From: Moduliflexus sp964602655
GTDB lineage: Bacteria > Moduliflexota > Moduliflexia > Moduliflexales > Moduliflexaceae
Direction of reading: 5' to 3'
Assembly: GCA_964602655.1 (NCBI GenBank)
Contig: CAZRSF010000016.1
Span: forward strand, 1-64,000
DNA: 64,000 nt
Under the pieces are notes generated by a model. It was not told the DNA's origin and ran no database searches. It worked only from the letters and a program-made list of their open reading frames with translations. Below, piece by piece: positions 35,260 through 44,575 of the stretch. Position numbers and translations under genes: made by a program. Positions within the stretch are counted from its first letter, which is position 1. Each line of letters starts with the position of its first letter.

Positions 35260-35643
35260 ATGGCGAAACGACTGCTGATTGATACGGATGTGATAATTGA
35301 CTATTTGCGAGGCTATCCGGCTGCGGTAGAATTTCTTGAACAAAGCGCCGAGGAATTGGTGATGTCCGTCATGACAGTTGCAGAATTATATGCCGGGGTT
35401 CGAGAAGGCGAGGAGCGTGTGAAATTAGAACAATTTCTCTCCGCATTCGAGATCGTTCCGATTGATCGCGAAATTGCAGCGAACGGCGGGATATTCCGTC
35501 GAAATTATAAAAATAGCCATAATGTCGGGCTTGCTGATGGCTTGATCGCGGCAACTGCCGAAACCATGAATGCGCGTCTTGTGACGCTGAACAAAAAACA
35601 TTTCCCGATGCTCCAAGATGTGTTTGTCCCATATCGTAAATAA
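35260..35643 (+). CDS. VapC-like PIN-domain toxin
   Basis: A 127-residue PIN protein. LLIDTDVIIDYLRG, TVAELYAGVREGEE and NVGLADGLIAATA hold the acidic catalytic residues. It is the second PIN toxin of the window and belongs to a different subgroup from the one at 28855-29241 (DTDVIIDYL rather than DTHIWLW). It follows its antitoxin by one base. Confidence 0.92.
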   Translation: MAKRLLIDTDVIIDYLRGYPAAVEFLEQSAEELVMSVMTVAELYAGVREGEERVKLEQFLSAFEIVPIDREIAANGGIFRRNYKNSHNVGLADGLIAATAETMNARLVTLNKKHFPMLQDVFVPYRK

Positions 35644-35649
35644 CAACGC

Positions 35650-38600
35650 TTGCGCATCGCGCCAGTCAAACACATGAACTTTACCAATTCTCAAAAATTA
35701 GCCTGCGACATTTCGCGGAACATCGCCGTGACCGCCGGGGCTGGCTCCGGCAAAACCAGCGTACTTGTGCGGCGCTACCTTTGGTGTCTGGAACAGAACG
35801 AGCATAACGTGCGCCGCATCGTCGCCATTACCTTTACTGAAAAAGCGGCGGGCGAAATGTTAGGCCGCATCCGCGAACAGGTGTTGCAACGCGCCGCGTC
35901 CGACCTCGGCAGCGCGCATCTCTGGGATGAGGTGCTGGAACATCTGCCGCTTGCCAATATTTCGACGATTCACGGCTTTTGCCAGAAATTGCTGCGGGAA
36001 TTCCCCATCGAAGCGGGCGTTGACCCGAATTTCGAGGTCTTGGACGACGCCGCGCAAACGATTCTACTGAGACGCCTGATTGACGATCTGTTGCGTCAGG
36101 AAGCCGAAAAGAATGACCGCTCTCTGCGCTTGTTAGCGCAATTCTGGCAACCGGTCGCGCTGCGCAATATCATTCAGCAGTTGATCGGCGTCCGCGAAAA
36201 AGCCCTGCCCTGGGCGGAACGCATCACGCAAATCGAATTTCCGGCGTATCTGCATCAGCTTCGCGACCTCTGCGCCCGCCAGCAGCAGCGCGGCATTCAG
36301 CGCATCGCCGCCGATTCGCGCTGGAGCGATGCTATCGCCGAAATTCGGGCGATTATGCCGACCGGCGATAGCGGCAAATTGACCGGACGCTGCCAGACAA
36401 TTTTGGAACTCGACGCCGAATTCCGCCAGCAGATCGACTTGTCGAAGCAGCTTGACGCGCTTGCCATGCTGAGAAAACAGACATCCATGATCGGCGTGAG
36501 CGCAGCCTGGAAAGCGGAAGACCGCGATAAACGTCTGAAAGTCTGTTTCGACACGCTGAAATTCGTTTATGACAACACGCTCCCGGAAACGACAATTCGC
36601 AACGCAGTCGAATTGAGCGGCTTTCAGGCGCAACAGGCGCTTGCGACGCTGTTTCTCGCCGCGTATCGCCGTTATTGCGATGAAAAAGCCGCCCGCCGCC
36701 GTCTCGATTTCGAGGATTTGCAGGAACGGGCGTTGCGCCTACTGCGCCAGCCTGATTTACAGCAGTTGTTGAGCAGCCGTTATGATTACGTCATGGTGGA
36801 CGAATTTCAGGACACGAACCAACTGCAATGGGAGATTATCCGGCGGCTCGGCCTGACCAAACACGGCCTGGCGAAAGACAAATTTTGCATCGTCGGCGAC
36901 GAAAAGCAATCCATTTATATGTTTCGCGGCGCGGAAGTTTCGGTCTTTGCCGAAGTGCGCAACGAATTGAAGCTCGTCAACGCCGCGCATCAGCTTGACG
37001 CGGTTGACATGGCGATTCCCGATTTAGGCGACGCGCCGGTCGTCAGTGATGGCGATAAAACGGGCGAATTGAGCATGGCGGAAAATTTCCGCTCCGGCGA
37101 CGCGGTGATCACGTTCTGCAATTACCTCTTTTCGCGCCTGTTTCTGCCGACATTCGACCCGGAACGCCCGTATGACGTGCCGCATCAGGAGCTTGTGCCG
37201 CGCCGCGAAAAAGGGATTCCGCTCGATATTCCGGCCAAACCGGTGGAACTGATACTCGCGTTCGACGAGGCGGAAGACGACAACGACGACGCTGAAATCG
37301 GCGGCGCAACGCCGGAACTGAGCGAGCCGGAGTTGATCGCCCGTCGCATCCGCGAACTGATGATTGCGACGAACCAGGGCGCCGAAGAAACCGCGTCGGA
37401 GAAGCCGAAAACGCGCCCGGCGCAATGGAAAGACATCGCGATTCTGCTGCGCACCCGCACCCGCCTGAAAGCGTTCGAAGAGGCGCTGCGGCGGCATGGC
37501 ATCCCGTTTCTCGTGACCGGCGGCATCGGCTTTTTCGAGCAGCAGGAAATTTACGACCTCTCGAATCTGCTGCGGGCGTTGTCGGATCAACGTCAGGATA
37601 TTGCATTAGCGGGCGTGTTGCGGTCGCCGCTGCTCAGCCTGTCGGACGACCAACTCGTCTATCTCGCCGGGGGCGTGAAGACTGCTGGAAACGAGGCAAA
37701 TACGCGCTGGACGCTCTGGGAAAAACTCCGGTTTCACGCCGCGAATGTCAGCCTGATTCCAGGCGAACTTGATCCCGACATGATCGCTCATGCGTACAAC
37801 CTGCTCAGTTCGTGGCAAACGGTGGCGGAACGGATTCCCGCCACGCATCTGCTGCGCCGAGTCCTCGACGATACCGGCTTATACGGCATTCTCGCCGGAG
37901 ATTCGGCGGCGGAACAGCAGATCACGAACATCGAAAAATTCGTGGAGATCGCTCGCAAATTCGAAACTCAGGGCTTCCGAACGCTCAGCGATTTCGTCGC
38001 GTATCTCGATGAACTCGAAACCGCCGCCGAACGCGAAGGCGAAGCGCAAATTTTCGCGGAAGGGATGAACGTCGTGCAGGTCATGACGATTCACGCCGCC
38101 AAAGGGCTGGAATTCCCGATTGTCTTCGTGCCGGAATTAGATCGCGTGTTCAATTACAGTTACGGCGAATCGGTCTATCTTGACGCGATTTCCGCGCCGA
38201 GCGCCACGCAGCCGCCGGACGTGGCGGCGGGCGTGTCCGGTTTGGACGCGCAAGATAACTACAACACCGCGCCGACCTTTTTGCGGGAATATTTGAAACG
38301 GTTGAATCAGGAAAAAACCGATGCCGAGATGAAACGCCTCTTTTACGTCGCCTGCACCCGCGCCCGCGATGCGTTGATTTTGTCCGGATCGATCAAGAAA
38401 AGCGTCAAGCCGAATTCCTGGCTCGGCTGGCTGACGCAGCATCTTCCGCTCGCCGACGCGCTCGAGCAGGAGCGCGTCGCCCTCGAAATCAACGGCCTGA
38501 CGATTCCGTTGCTGACAGCGCGACGCATTCGGATAACGGCGCTCAGTTCCCCTCCTGGGAGGGGCAAGGGGTGGGTTGCTGAGGGCTGGCAGAATCTCAA

Positions 38601-39504
38601 CACGACGAACCCACCTCAACCCCTCCCTGGAGGGGAAATTGAGATTGACGACGAACTTTTCCGGCTGCTTCAGCATAATCTGCAACCGGCGACCGGCGCG
38701 GAAAACGAGCGTTTCCACCTCAGTCCGTCCACGCTGCATCTGCTGTTCGAATGCCCGCGCCGTTACTATTATCGCGACATCCTGCGGCTCGACGATGTTT
38801 TACATACCGCGCCGACAGGCGAATTCAGCGCGGACAATCACGCGAATGGCGACCATTTCGGAGCGTTGCGCGGCACGATTATTCACCAGTTATTCGAACA
38901 GCGCGCGTTTGATGATTTGCTGACAGACGCCGAACGCGCCCGCCTCATCAGCGACACGATGCAGGAGTTTCAAATTTCGTCGCATTCCGAAGAACGCAGC
39001 CACCTCGACGCGGCGATTGTCCGCGCCGGAGAGCATTACGCCGCGAGCGGCCTGAAAGAACTGTTGGCGCGTTCGTCGCAGGTCTGGCGCGAACATCCGT
39101 TTCTGCTGCGTTTGCAGCAGGCCGATGTCTCCGGCATTTTGGATGTCCTGTTTCGCGACCCGGCGGATGGCGTCTACACGATTCTCGATTATAAAACCAA
39201 TCAGGTCGAGGCGGCGGACGTCCCGGCGGAAATTCGGCGGCATGGCTACGAACGGCAGATGACGATGTACGCGCTCGCCGTATCGCGCTTATTGAAGGTC
39301 GAGCAGATACGCGGCATCCTGTTTTTTACGCATCCGAACGTCCGATATGAAACATTTGATTTTTCAATGCCCACGCTGGCAGCCTTCGAGTCAGATTTGA
39401 CCGCCATCCTGCGTCAGTTAGCGCAGCAGAGCGTTCCTTGCGCCGACAACAGGACTATTTGTCGGGAATGCCAGTATTTGCAGTGGTGTATGCAAGCGGC
39501 ATAA
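35650..39504 (+). CDS. AddA-like UvrD helicase / PD-(D/E)XK nuclease
   Basis: A 1284-residue protein from TTG 35650 (ATG 35674 is an alternative start). The SF1A helicase set is complete: Q motif FTNSQKLA, Walker A TAGAGSGKTSVLV, DEFQDTNQLQWE, GDEKQSIYMFRGA, MTIHAAKGLEFPIVF, FYVACTRARDALI. The C-terminal nuclease shows GILDVLFRDP...ILDYKTNQ. Four cysteines (FECPRRYYY plus ICRECQYLQWC) fit an iron-sulfur-stapled nuclease as in AddB/AdnA. It processes double-strand breaks. No AddB-type partner is in this window. A palindromic repeat at 38547-38637 adds about 30 residues (about 966-996) between helicase and nuclease, in frame. Confidence 0.93.
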   Translation: MRIAPVKHMNFTNSQKLACDISRNIAVTAGAGSGKTSVLVRRYLWCLEQNEHNVRRIVAITFTEKAAGEMLGRIREQVLQRAASDLGSAHLWDEVLEHLPLANISTIHGFCQKLLREFPIEAGVDPNFEVLDDAAQTILLRRLIDDLLRQEAEKNDRSLRLLAQFWQPVALRNIIQQLIGVREKALPWAERITQIEFPAYLHQLRDLCARQQQRGIQRIAADSRWSDAIAEIRAIMPTGDSGKLTGRCQTILELDAEFRQQIDLSKQLDALAMLRKQTSMIGVSAAWKAEDRDKRLKVCFDTLKFVYDNTLPETTIRNAVELSGFQAQQALATLFLAAYRRYCDEKAARRRLDFEDLQERALRLLRQPDLQQLLSSRYDYVMVDEFQDTNQLQWEIIRRLGLTKHGLAKDKFCIVGDEKQSIYMFRGAEVSVFAEVRNELKLVNAAHQLDAVDMAIPDLGDAPVVSDGDKTGELSMAENFRSGDAVITFCNYLFSRLFLPTFDPERPYDVPHQELVPRREKGIPLDIPAKPVELILAFDEAEDDNDDAEIGGATPELSEPELIARRIRELMIATNQGAEETASEKPKTRPAQWKDIAILLRTRTRLKAFEEALRRHGIPFLVTGGIGFFEQQEIYDLSNLLRALSDQRQDIALAGVLRSPLLSLSDDQLVYLAGGVKTAGNEANTRWTLWEKLRFHAANVSLIPGELDPDMIAHAYNLLSSWQTVAERIPATHLLRRVLDDTGLYGILAGDSAAEQQITNIEKFVEIARKFETQGFRTLSDFVAYLDELETAAEREGEAQIFAEGMNVVQVMTIHAAKGLEFPIVFVPELDRVFNYSYGESVYLDAISAPSATQPPDVAAGVSGLDAQDNYNTAPTFLREYLKRLNQEKTDAEMKRLFYVACTRARDALILSGSIKKSVKPNSWLGWLTQHLPLADALEQERVALEINGLTIPLLTARRIRITALSSPPGRGKGWVAEGWQNLNTTNPPQPLPGGEIEIDDELFRLLQHNLQPATGAENERFHLSPSTLHLLFECPRRYYYRDILRLDDVLHTAPTGEFSADNHANGDHFGALRGTIIHQLFEQRAFDDLLTDAERARLISDTMQEFQISSHSEERSHLDAAIVRAGEHYAASGLKELLARSSQVWREHPFLLRLQQADVSGILDVLFRDPADGVYTILDYKTNQVEAADVPAEIRRHGYERQMTMYALAVSRLLKVEQIRGILFFTHPNVRYETFDFSMPTLAAFESDLTAILRQLAQQSVPCADNRTICRECQYLQWCMQAA
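38547..38637. repeat. palindromic element inserted in frame in the AddA-like gene, family F
   Basis: TTCCCCTCCTGGGAGGGG followed by CAAGGGGTGGGTT (left arm) pairs with AACCCACCTCAACCCCTCC CTGGAGGGGAA (right arm, 38608-38637). An intergenic copy of the same family lies at 39551-39653. The element keeps the frame and encodes a Pro/Gly-rich, low-complexity segment. This recalls Rickettsia palindromic elements that insert into genes without inactivating them. Confidence 0.75.
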
Positions 39505-39550
39505 ATACGGTATTATTGATCTGACCTTACGCGCCAAGTTCGGAACGATG

Positions 39551-39653
39551 ACCGCGAAATCCCCTCCTGGGAGGGGTTGGGGGTGGGTCTGACCAGCAGC
39601 AGGCGTTCGAGACCAACCCACCCCTTCCCCCTCCCAGGAGGGGATTTCGCGGT
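39551..39653. repeat. palindromic element, family F, between genes
   Basis: ACCGCGAAATCCCCTCCTGG (39551 onward) pairs with CCAGGAGGGGATTTCGCGGT (to 39653); a GGGTGGGT core and CACCC core extend the stem. Compared with the coding copy at 38547 it has longer outer arms (ACCGCGAAAT). The 264-base gap between the AddA-like gene and the phosphoesterase holds this and a family A repeat, no gene. Confidence 0.8.
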
Positions 39654-39675
39654 CGCCTGTCAGATCGGCCTACGT

Positions 39676-39726
39676 AAGGAGTCTCAAAGCGCAGCTTTGA
39701 CCGCAAAAGCTGCGCTTCTGTACTCC
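39676..39726. repeat. palindromic repeat, family A (complete copy)
   Basis: AAGGAGTCTCAAAGCGCAGC, TTTGACCGCAAAAGCTGCGC and TTCTGTACTCCT form an element nearly identical to the one cut at the window start, including the trailing GAATTCGGCGTCAATG. Confidence 0.75.
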
Positions 39727-39768
39727 TGAATTCGGCGTCAATGCCAAAATAACCACGCGGAGGAAAAC

Positions 39769-40902
39769 GTGCCATTTTTTGCGATCTTTTTAACGACGCT
39801 GTTCAGCGTCTCGTTCGGCGTCCATTATCTTGTGCTTCATCGCCTCAGCCGGATTTTCGAGTTTCACTATACCTGGAAAGCGTTTCCACTGATTTTCCTG
39901 GCGACCGCAAATTTTTTGACGATCCTCTTTCTGTCGCGGGTGGTCTGGAATAGCGCCATGCGGCTCTGGTGGATTGCCACAGTCATCTATATCGGGGCGC
40001 TCTGGATTACCTTTGCCGTGTTGGCGGTCTATGCGGCGATCCAATCGGTCGCGCGCGTTATCGTTCCGATTCCGGTCAGAGTATCGCAAGTTCTGGTGGT
40101 CGGCGCGACGTTCGCGCTGGTGGGGTATAGCCTCTATAACGCCCGGCACATCACAGTGAAGACGCTGGAATTGTCGTCACCGAAACTCCGCGCGCCGCTG
40201 ACGATTGTGCAGTTGACGGATTTGCATTTGGGGGCGCTCAACGGCACGGGGTTTGTGGAACGAATTGTGGCGCAGACGAACGCTTTGCGGCCGGATATGG
40301 TCGCCATCACCGGCGATCTCGTGGACATCGGCACGTCCGCCGACATCTTGCATGGCTTTAACAAGCTGAATGCGCCCGCGTTTTTTGTGTGGGGCAATCA
40401 CGATCAGTTTTTACGCGAGGAGGAGGTCACGCGCATTTTCAGCGCGACGCCGATTCGGATTCTCAAAAATGAAACGCTTGTGTTTCGGAATACGCTTGAA
40501 ATTATCGGATTAGACTATATCGAGCGGCAGCCCGAACCGCATAACGACGCCCGTCCGATTTTGACCGGCCTTGACCCGCGCGGCGATTATTTCACGCTGC
40601 TGCTTTCTCATGCGCCCCTTCCGTTCGAGCAGATGGACGGGCATCCGATTGACTTGCAGCTTGCCGGACATACCCACGCCGGGCAGATCGTCCCCTTCAA
40701 CTTCTTGGTGAAAATCCGCTATCCGATTTTTCGCGGACTCTATACATCGGGACAACAAGCCATCTATGTTTCGTCCGGCGCAGGCACATGGGGGCCGCCG
40801 ATGCGTTTAGGGACGCAGAATGAAATCACCGTCATTCGACTGCTGCCTCTCTCGCCTGATTCCGACCAACAACTGCTTGTTCGACAGGTCGAAGCGGAGT
40901 GA
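39769..40902 (+). CDS. membrane metallophosphoesterase
   Basis: A 377-residue protein starting at GTG 39769, with GAGGAAAAC just upstream. Residues 1-125 have four to five membrane helices. The C-terminal domain carries the calcineurin-like set: LTDLHLG (about residue 145), ITGDLVD, WGNHDQF, LLSHAPLP and LAGHTHAGQ, all metal ligands present. The layout matches YkuE/YaeI-type phosphoesterases, which act on membrane lipid (UDP-diacylglucosamine-like) or on other phosphodiesters. The substrate is not shown by sequence. Confidence 0.9.
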   Translation: MPFFAIFLTTLFSVSFGVHYLVLHRLSRIFEFHYTWKAFPLIFLATANFLTILFLSRVVWNSAMRLWWIATVIYIGALWITFAVLAVYAAIQSVARVIVPIPVRVSQVLVVGATFALVGYSLYNARHITVKTLELSSPKLRAPLTIVQLTDLHLGALNGTGFVERIVAQTNALRPDMVAITGDLVDIGTSADILHGFNKLNAPAFFVWGNHDQFLREEEVTRIFSATPIRILKNETLVFRNTLEIIGLDYIERQPEPHNDARPILTGLDPRGDYFTLLLSHAPLPFEQMDGHPIDLQLAGHTHAGQIVPFNFLVKIRYPIFRGLYTSGQQAIYVSSGAGTWGPPMRLGTQNEITVIRLLPLSPDSDQQLLVRQVEAE

Positions 40903-41132
40903 GTCAGCGAGCAACCCAGCCATAAATGGTCGGTCTGAGAGCGAAAGAACCGCGATTGATCTCCGGGGGCGGGATGCCGTCGCCGCAGAGAAATGGCGGG
41001 CGGTGGCTTGCGCTGGCAGTGCTTGTGATGTGTTGTTCATTCCTCTCTTTCCTTAAAAAAATTTCCGTCCGCTTCGCGGGCAAGCAAGGGTAAAGCAAAA
41101 AAAATACAGGGAACAGGGAAGAGTGTCAAGGG

Positions 41133-43874
41133 TTATTGAGTCCTCGAAACGGCTACCCGAAATCCGATGTTGCTACTAAAATCATCAGGGGCGTTCCCAT
41201 CGCGGACCGAGCAGCGTGTATTACTTGGTAGATTGCTCCACGCCCCGCCACGTATTAACTTCTCCTTCACATCGCCTAAATTACCCCACACCTTTCCATC
41301 TACTGGTGTGCCATTATAATTATCATGCCATGTATCCGCCACCCATTCGTATACATTGCCATGCATGTCGTACAGACCGAAAGCGTTCTGTTGTTTCTGC
41401 CCGACCGAATGTGTTTCGCCTCCAGAATTTTCAGAGTACCACGCATACGTTCCTAATTGATTTTGGTTATCACCGAATGAATAGACAGTCTGCGTTCCCG
41501 CACGGCAGGCGTATTCCCATTCCGCCTCGGTCGGCAACCGAAATCCCCTACTTGGTAGTGGAAATGGGCGAGGGGTATTCAATTTCTGTAAAAATGCCTG
41601 CGCGTCGTTCCATGACACCCCTTCCACCGGATGGTCCGCCCCTTTAAAAGACGACGGACTATTCTCCATGATCTTTTTCCACTGAGTCTGCGTCACCTCA
41701 TATCTGCCCATCCAAAAACCATCAAGGCAGATTTTGTGCCGCGGTTTTTCGTCGTCGTAACATTCCGTATCGAATCTTCCACAGCCCATCTGAAAACAGC
41801 CACCCGGCACATAGACGAACTCCATACCGGTTGTTTCTTCTTTGCAGATCGTGTCCGGCGTTTCGTTCTCCCAGCAGGACGAACTCACCTCCAACCCTTC
41901 CGAGGAGGGAGGTATCGGTGGTGGCTCAGGCTGTTTGGTCTGTGTGGCTGTCGGAACAGGAGCCGGCGTTAGGTGGCGTGACAACGGTTGACTTTTACCA
42001 TGTGTAGTTCTCGGAACAGGAGTCTGCTTCATGGTTGGGGTCGGCTCAGGCGTTGGGGTGTCTGTTAGGGATGGCGTCTGTTTCGTTTCTAACGTCGCCC
42101 TGAGTGTGTAAGCGGCTTGCAGATCAAGCGCTTGTTCAAATGAGACGTAGCCCATCTTTTCTACTCGAATCGTATGCCTGCCAATGGGTAATTCGACATT
42201 CAATGGCGTCGCGCCACGTTCTTCGCCGTCAATGAATACGCTATCATCACGGACATTTGAACGTACTGTCAAAAGAGCAGTCGTTGGTTTGGGCGTATTC
42301 GCTGCGGTTGGTTCTGGCGCTGGCGTATTTGTCGGTGTCGGCGAAATTATTGGCGTCGCAGCAGATACAATGGCTGCTGGCGGCGTTGGCGTTTCTCTTG
42401 CCAGGATAGTCGCAATATTGCTGTCATACGGCTGTCCATCTTGATCGAATTGCCGAACTTTGTAATGTACATCCCGATCCAAAGGAGGATTTTTATCAAA
42501 ATATTGGTCACTGTCAACCACGACTGCAAGATGTCGGTCATCGCGAAACACTAACGTCGGCACCGGATGCCCTGCGGCCTGACTCAATTCGCTGACCCAG
42601 CGCAACTGCGTCAAATTCTCGCCGTGCAGATCGGCGGAAAGCTGAATGGCGGGTTTGCCATGATATTCAGCGAGCGGCGACGGCGGGGCGACAACAAAGG
42701 CAATCTTGCCGATCTCTGCGGGACCATCCGCGAATTTTTGCACCTGAATATCGGCCATATTATTCGCTTTGATCCGTTGCATTCCCGGCGCGACGAACTG
42801 CGCGTAACTCATCGCGTGACCGAATTCGTTGCCAGCCTGATCGCTCACTTTGAAGGCAAAAAACGGCGCGGCATACTTCGGATCGTCAGCAGCAATCGCA
42901 GGCAAGCCTTGAACATTCGCTTCGAATTCGAAGTAGATGCGGCCTTCATCGTCTAACTTGCGTTCGACCGGCAAACTGAAAGGCAACTGAAAATCTCCGT
43001 AATCGAAAAAGACATCAATTTTGAGCGTTTCTGCTGGGTCTTGCAATTTGCTCGCCGCAATCCCGCCGATTGTAATGGATTTCGCATCCGCTGCTTCGGA
43101 GGTAATAGCAACATCTACGATAGGCTGTTCGGTATTGATGGCGACGTTGAGCGCAGGACAAAAGGCGTCAGTCGCAAAGCCGACTTGCAACGCATGACGC
43201 CCATTTTGCAACTCATTCGCCTGAATATGTTGTTTGAGATCGAACGTCCAGCGGAATGTTTGCGCATCCGGATCAGGCGTGGTAGCGTTCGGAAAGATCA
43301 GGTCGTCTCACTTGACGTAAAGCGGGTCTTTGCGCCGCGCTGATTCGTTCGCGGCGATAATGGCGACAGATTGTTCCGGTCGCAAATAGGGATGTTCGAC
43401 CGTGAACAACGGCGACGATGGCGGTTGCGGCGTCGGTGGGAAAATGACTGAGTAAAATCGGAAAAAGACGCCTACAACGATGAGAGCCAAAACCAGTGCG
43501 AGCAATCCGGTTTTCATTGTTCGTTTCTGGCCTTTGGCCTGTCGAGATAATGCGGAAGGATTCGACGACCATTCGGCGTTTAAACGTTCTTCGAATTGCT
43601 GCAACATGGCCTGTTTGTCGTCGCCGACGGTTTTTTGCACACCACGCAACAGCAAGAGCAGCGCTGGTTTTCCGTCAACCTCGCCATATTGATCGAGATG
43701 ATTAGCGACTAACGAAACAAATACCCCTGGCGTGACGTTGCTTTCAAAATGCGGCAACAGATCGCGCAGCCCGGAGGAAATCAGCAATGCCGTCCGAGTG
43801 TTCTCATTCTGAAAACACGGCAGCGGCGTCAAAAATGCAATAATATCTTGAAGTAACGCAGTCGAAATGTTCAT
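41133..43874 (-). pseudogene. PEGA/FGE-sulfatase signalling protein split by an in-frame TGA
   Basis: One frame runs from ATG 43874 to 41133 but is broken by a single TGA at 43308-43310. The part before (188 residues) has a helical N-terminal domain of about 100 residues reminiscent of effector-associated domains (EAD2-like), then a membrane helix (TGLLALVLALIVVGVFF). The part after (724 residues) resumes at once (DDLIFPNATTPDPD), with a beta domain, a PEGA repeat (about 530-595 of the joined protein), a Thr/Pro-rich linker and an FGE-sulfatase domain (RLPTEAEWEYACRAGTQ; YDMHGNVYEWVADTW). TGA could be a mutated TGG (Trp). It may be a pseudogene, a sequencing error, or a gene read as two parts; translation of the second part could start at TTG 43211. 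Confidence 0.7.
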
Positions 43875-43882
43875 ACATTCAG

Positions 43883-44269
43883 TTATTCCCAGAGTACTCG
43901 AACAGGATACAAGGGAAAATTCCGATCCGCACTGATAATATCCGCACCTTCTTCTATTGCCTGCACGATTAGCAGTCGGTCGAACGGATCGCGATGATGA
44001 AATGGCAGCGTATGCAGGCGGACAAGATGATTGACGGATATTGGCAGTTCGTATATCCCTTGCCGAATGATGGCGGCATGAATCTCTTCGATAGATGTTC
44101 TTAGTCGGAGTTTTCCGAGCGATGCCTTAATTTCGATTTCCCACAACGACACGATGCTGACCAGTATGTCGTTTTCAGCGCTTTCAATACAAGCTTTCGC
44201 ATGTGCGGACAATTGCAGATCGTCATTCAAGTACCAGAGTAACGCATGAGTGTCGAGAAGGTAAGTCAT
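43883..44269 (-). CDS. VapC-like PIN-domain toxin
   Basis: A 128-residue PIN protein of the DTHALLWYL subgroup. The acidic positions are in LLDTHALLWYL, SLWEIEIKA and HHRDPFDRLLIVQA. It is coupled to its antitoxin by a four-base overlap and starts about 400 bases upstream of the FGE gene on the same strand; the FGE gene begins nine bases after its stop, so read-through transcription is likely. Confidence 0.93.
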   Translation of the reverse strand: MTYLLDTHALLWYLNDDLQLSAHAKACIESAENDILVSIVSLWEIEIKASLGKLRLRTSIEEIHAAIIRQGIYELPISVNHLVRLHTLPFHHRDPFDRLLIVQAIEEGADIISADRNFPLYPVRVLWE

Positions 44270-44481
44270 GACATATACTCCTCGAAATCATCAAGCGGGT
44301 CGTCGAATCCGGGCAGCACGTCGATCAAACCTTTGAGCGCGCCGGCTTTGCGCCGAATGGAGGCGAGAGACACCGGCTCGATAATCACTCTGACAGCCTC
44401 CAGAATGTCGGAGAGAGATTCATCCAAAATAATTCGATTCGGTCGTTCGAAGCGGCCAGTCGTCACAATCGCATGTTGCAT
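44266..44481 (-). CDS. VapB-like antitoxin
   Basis: A 71-residue protein; the ATG at 44481 is preferred because AAAAAGGATGA is just upstream, although the frame is open to 44553. Central ILDESLSDILEAVRVIIEP is consistent with an antitoxin helix. It overlaps the PIN gene by four bases. Confidence 0.75.
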   Translation of the reverse strand: MQHAIVTTGRFERPNRIILDESLSDILEAVRVIIEPVSLASIRRKAGALKGLIDVLPGFDDPLDDFEEYMS

Positions 44482-44575
44482 AAGACGATCATCCTTTTTA
44501 TTCTTTAAGGTTGTTATGAGTTTTCTTGTTCGAAAAGTATCCTGATGACACACGAAGCGTTTGTCAAGGCAAATC

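Noticed and set aside
43308..43310. TGA as a selenocysteine codon in the PEGA/FGE gene
   Set aside because: The position is in a linker after the membrane helix with no redox motif, and I see no stem-loop of the expected type; Trp-to-stop change is simpler.
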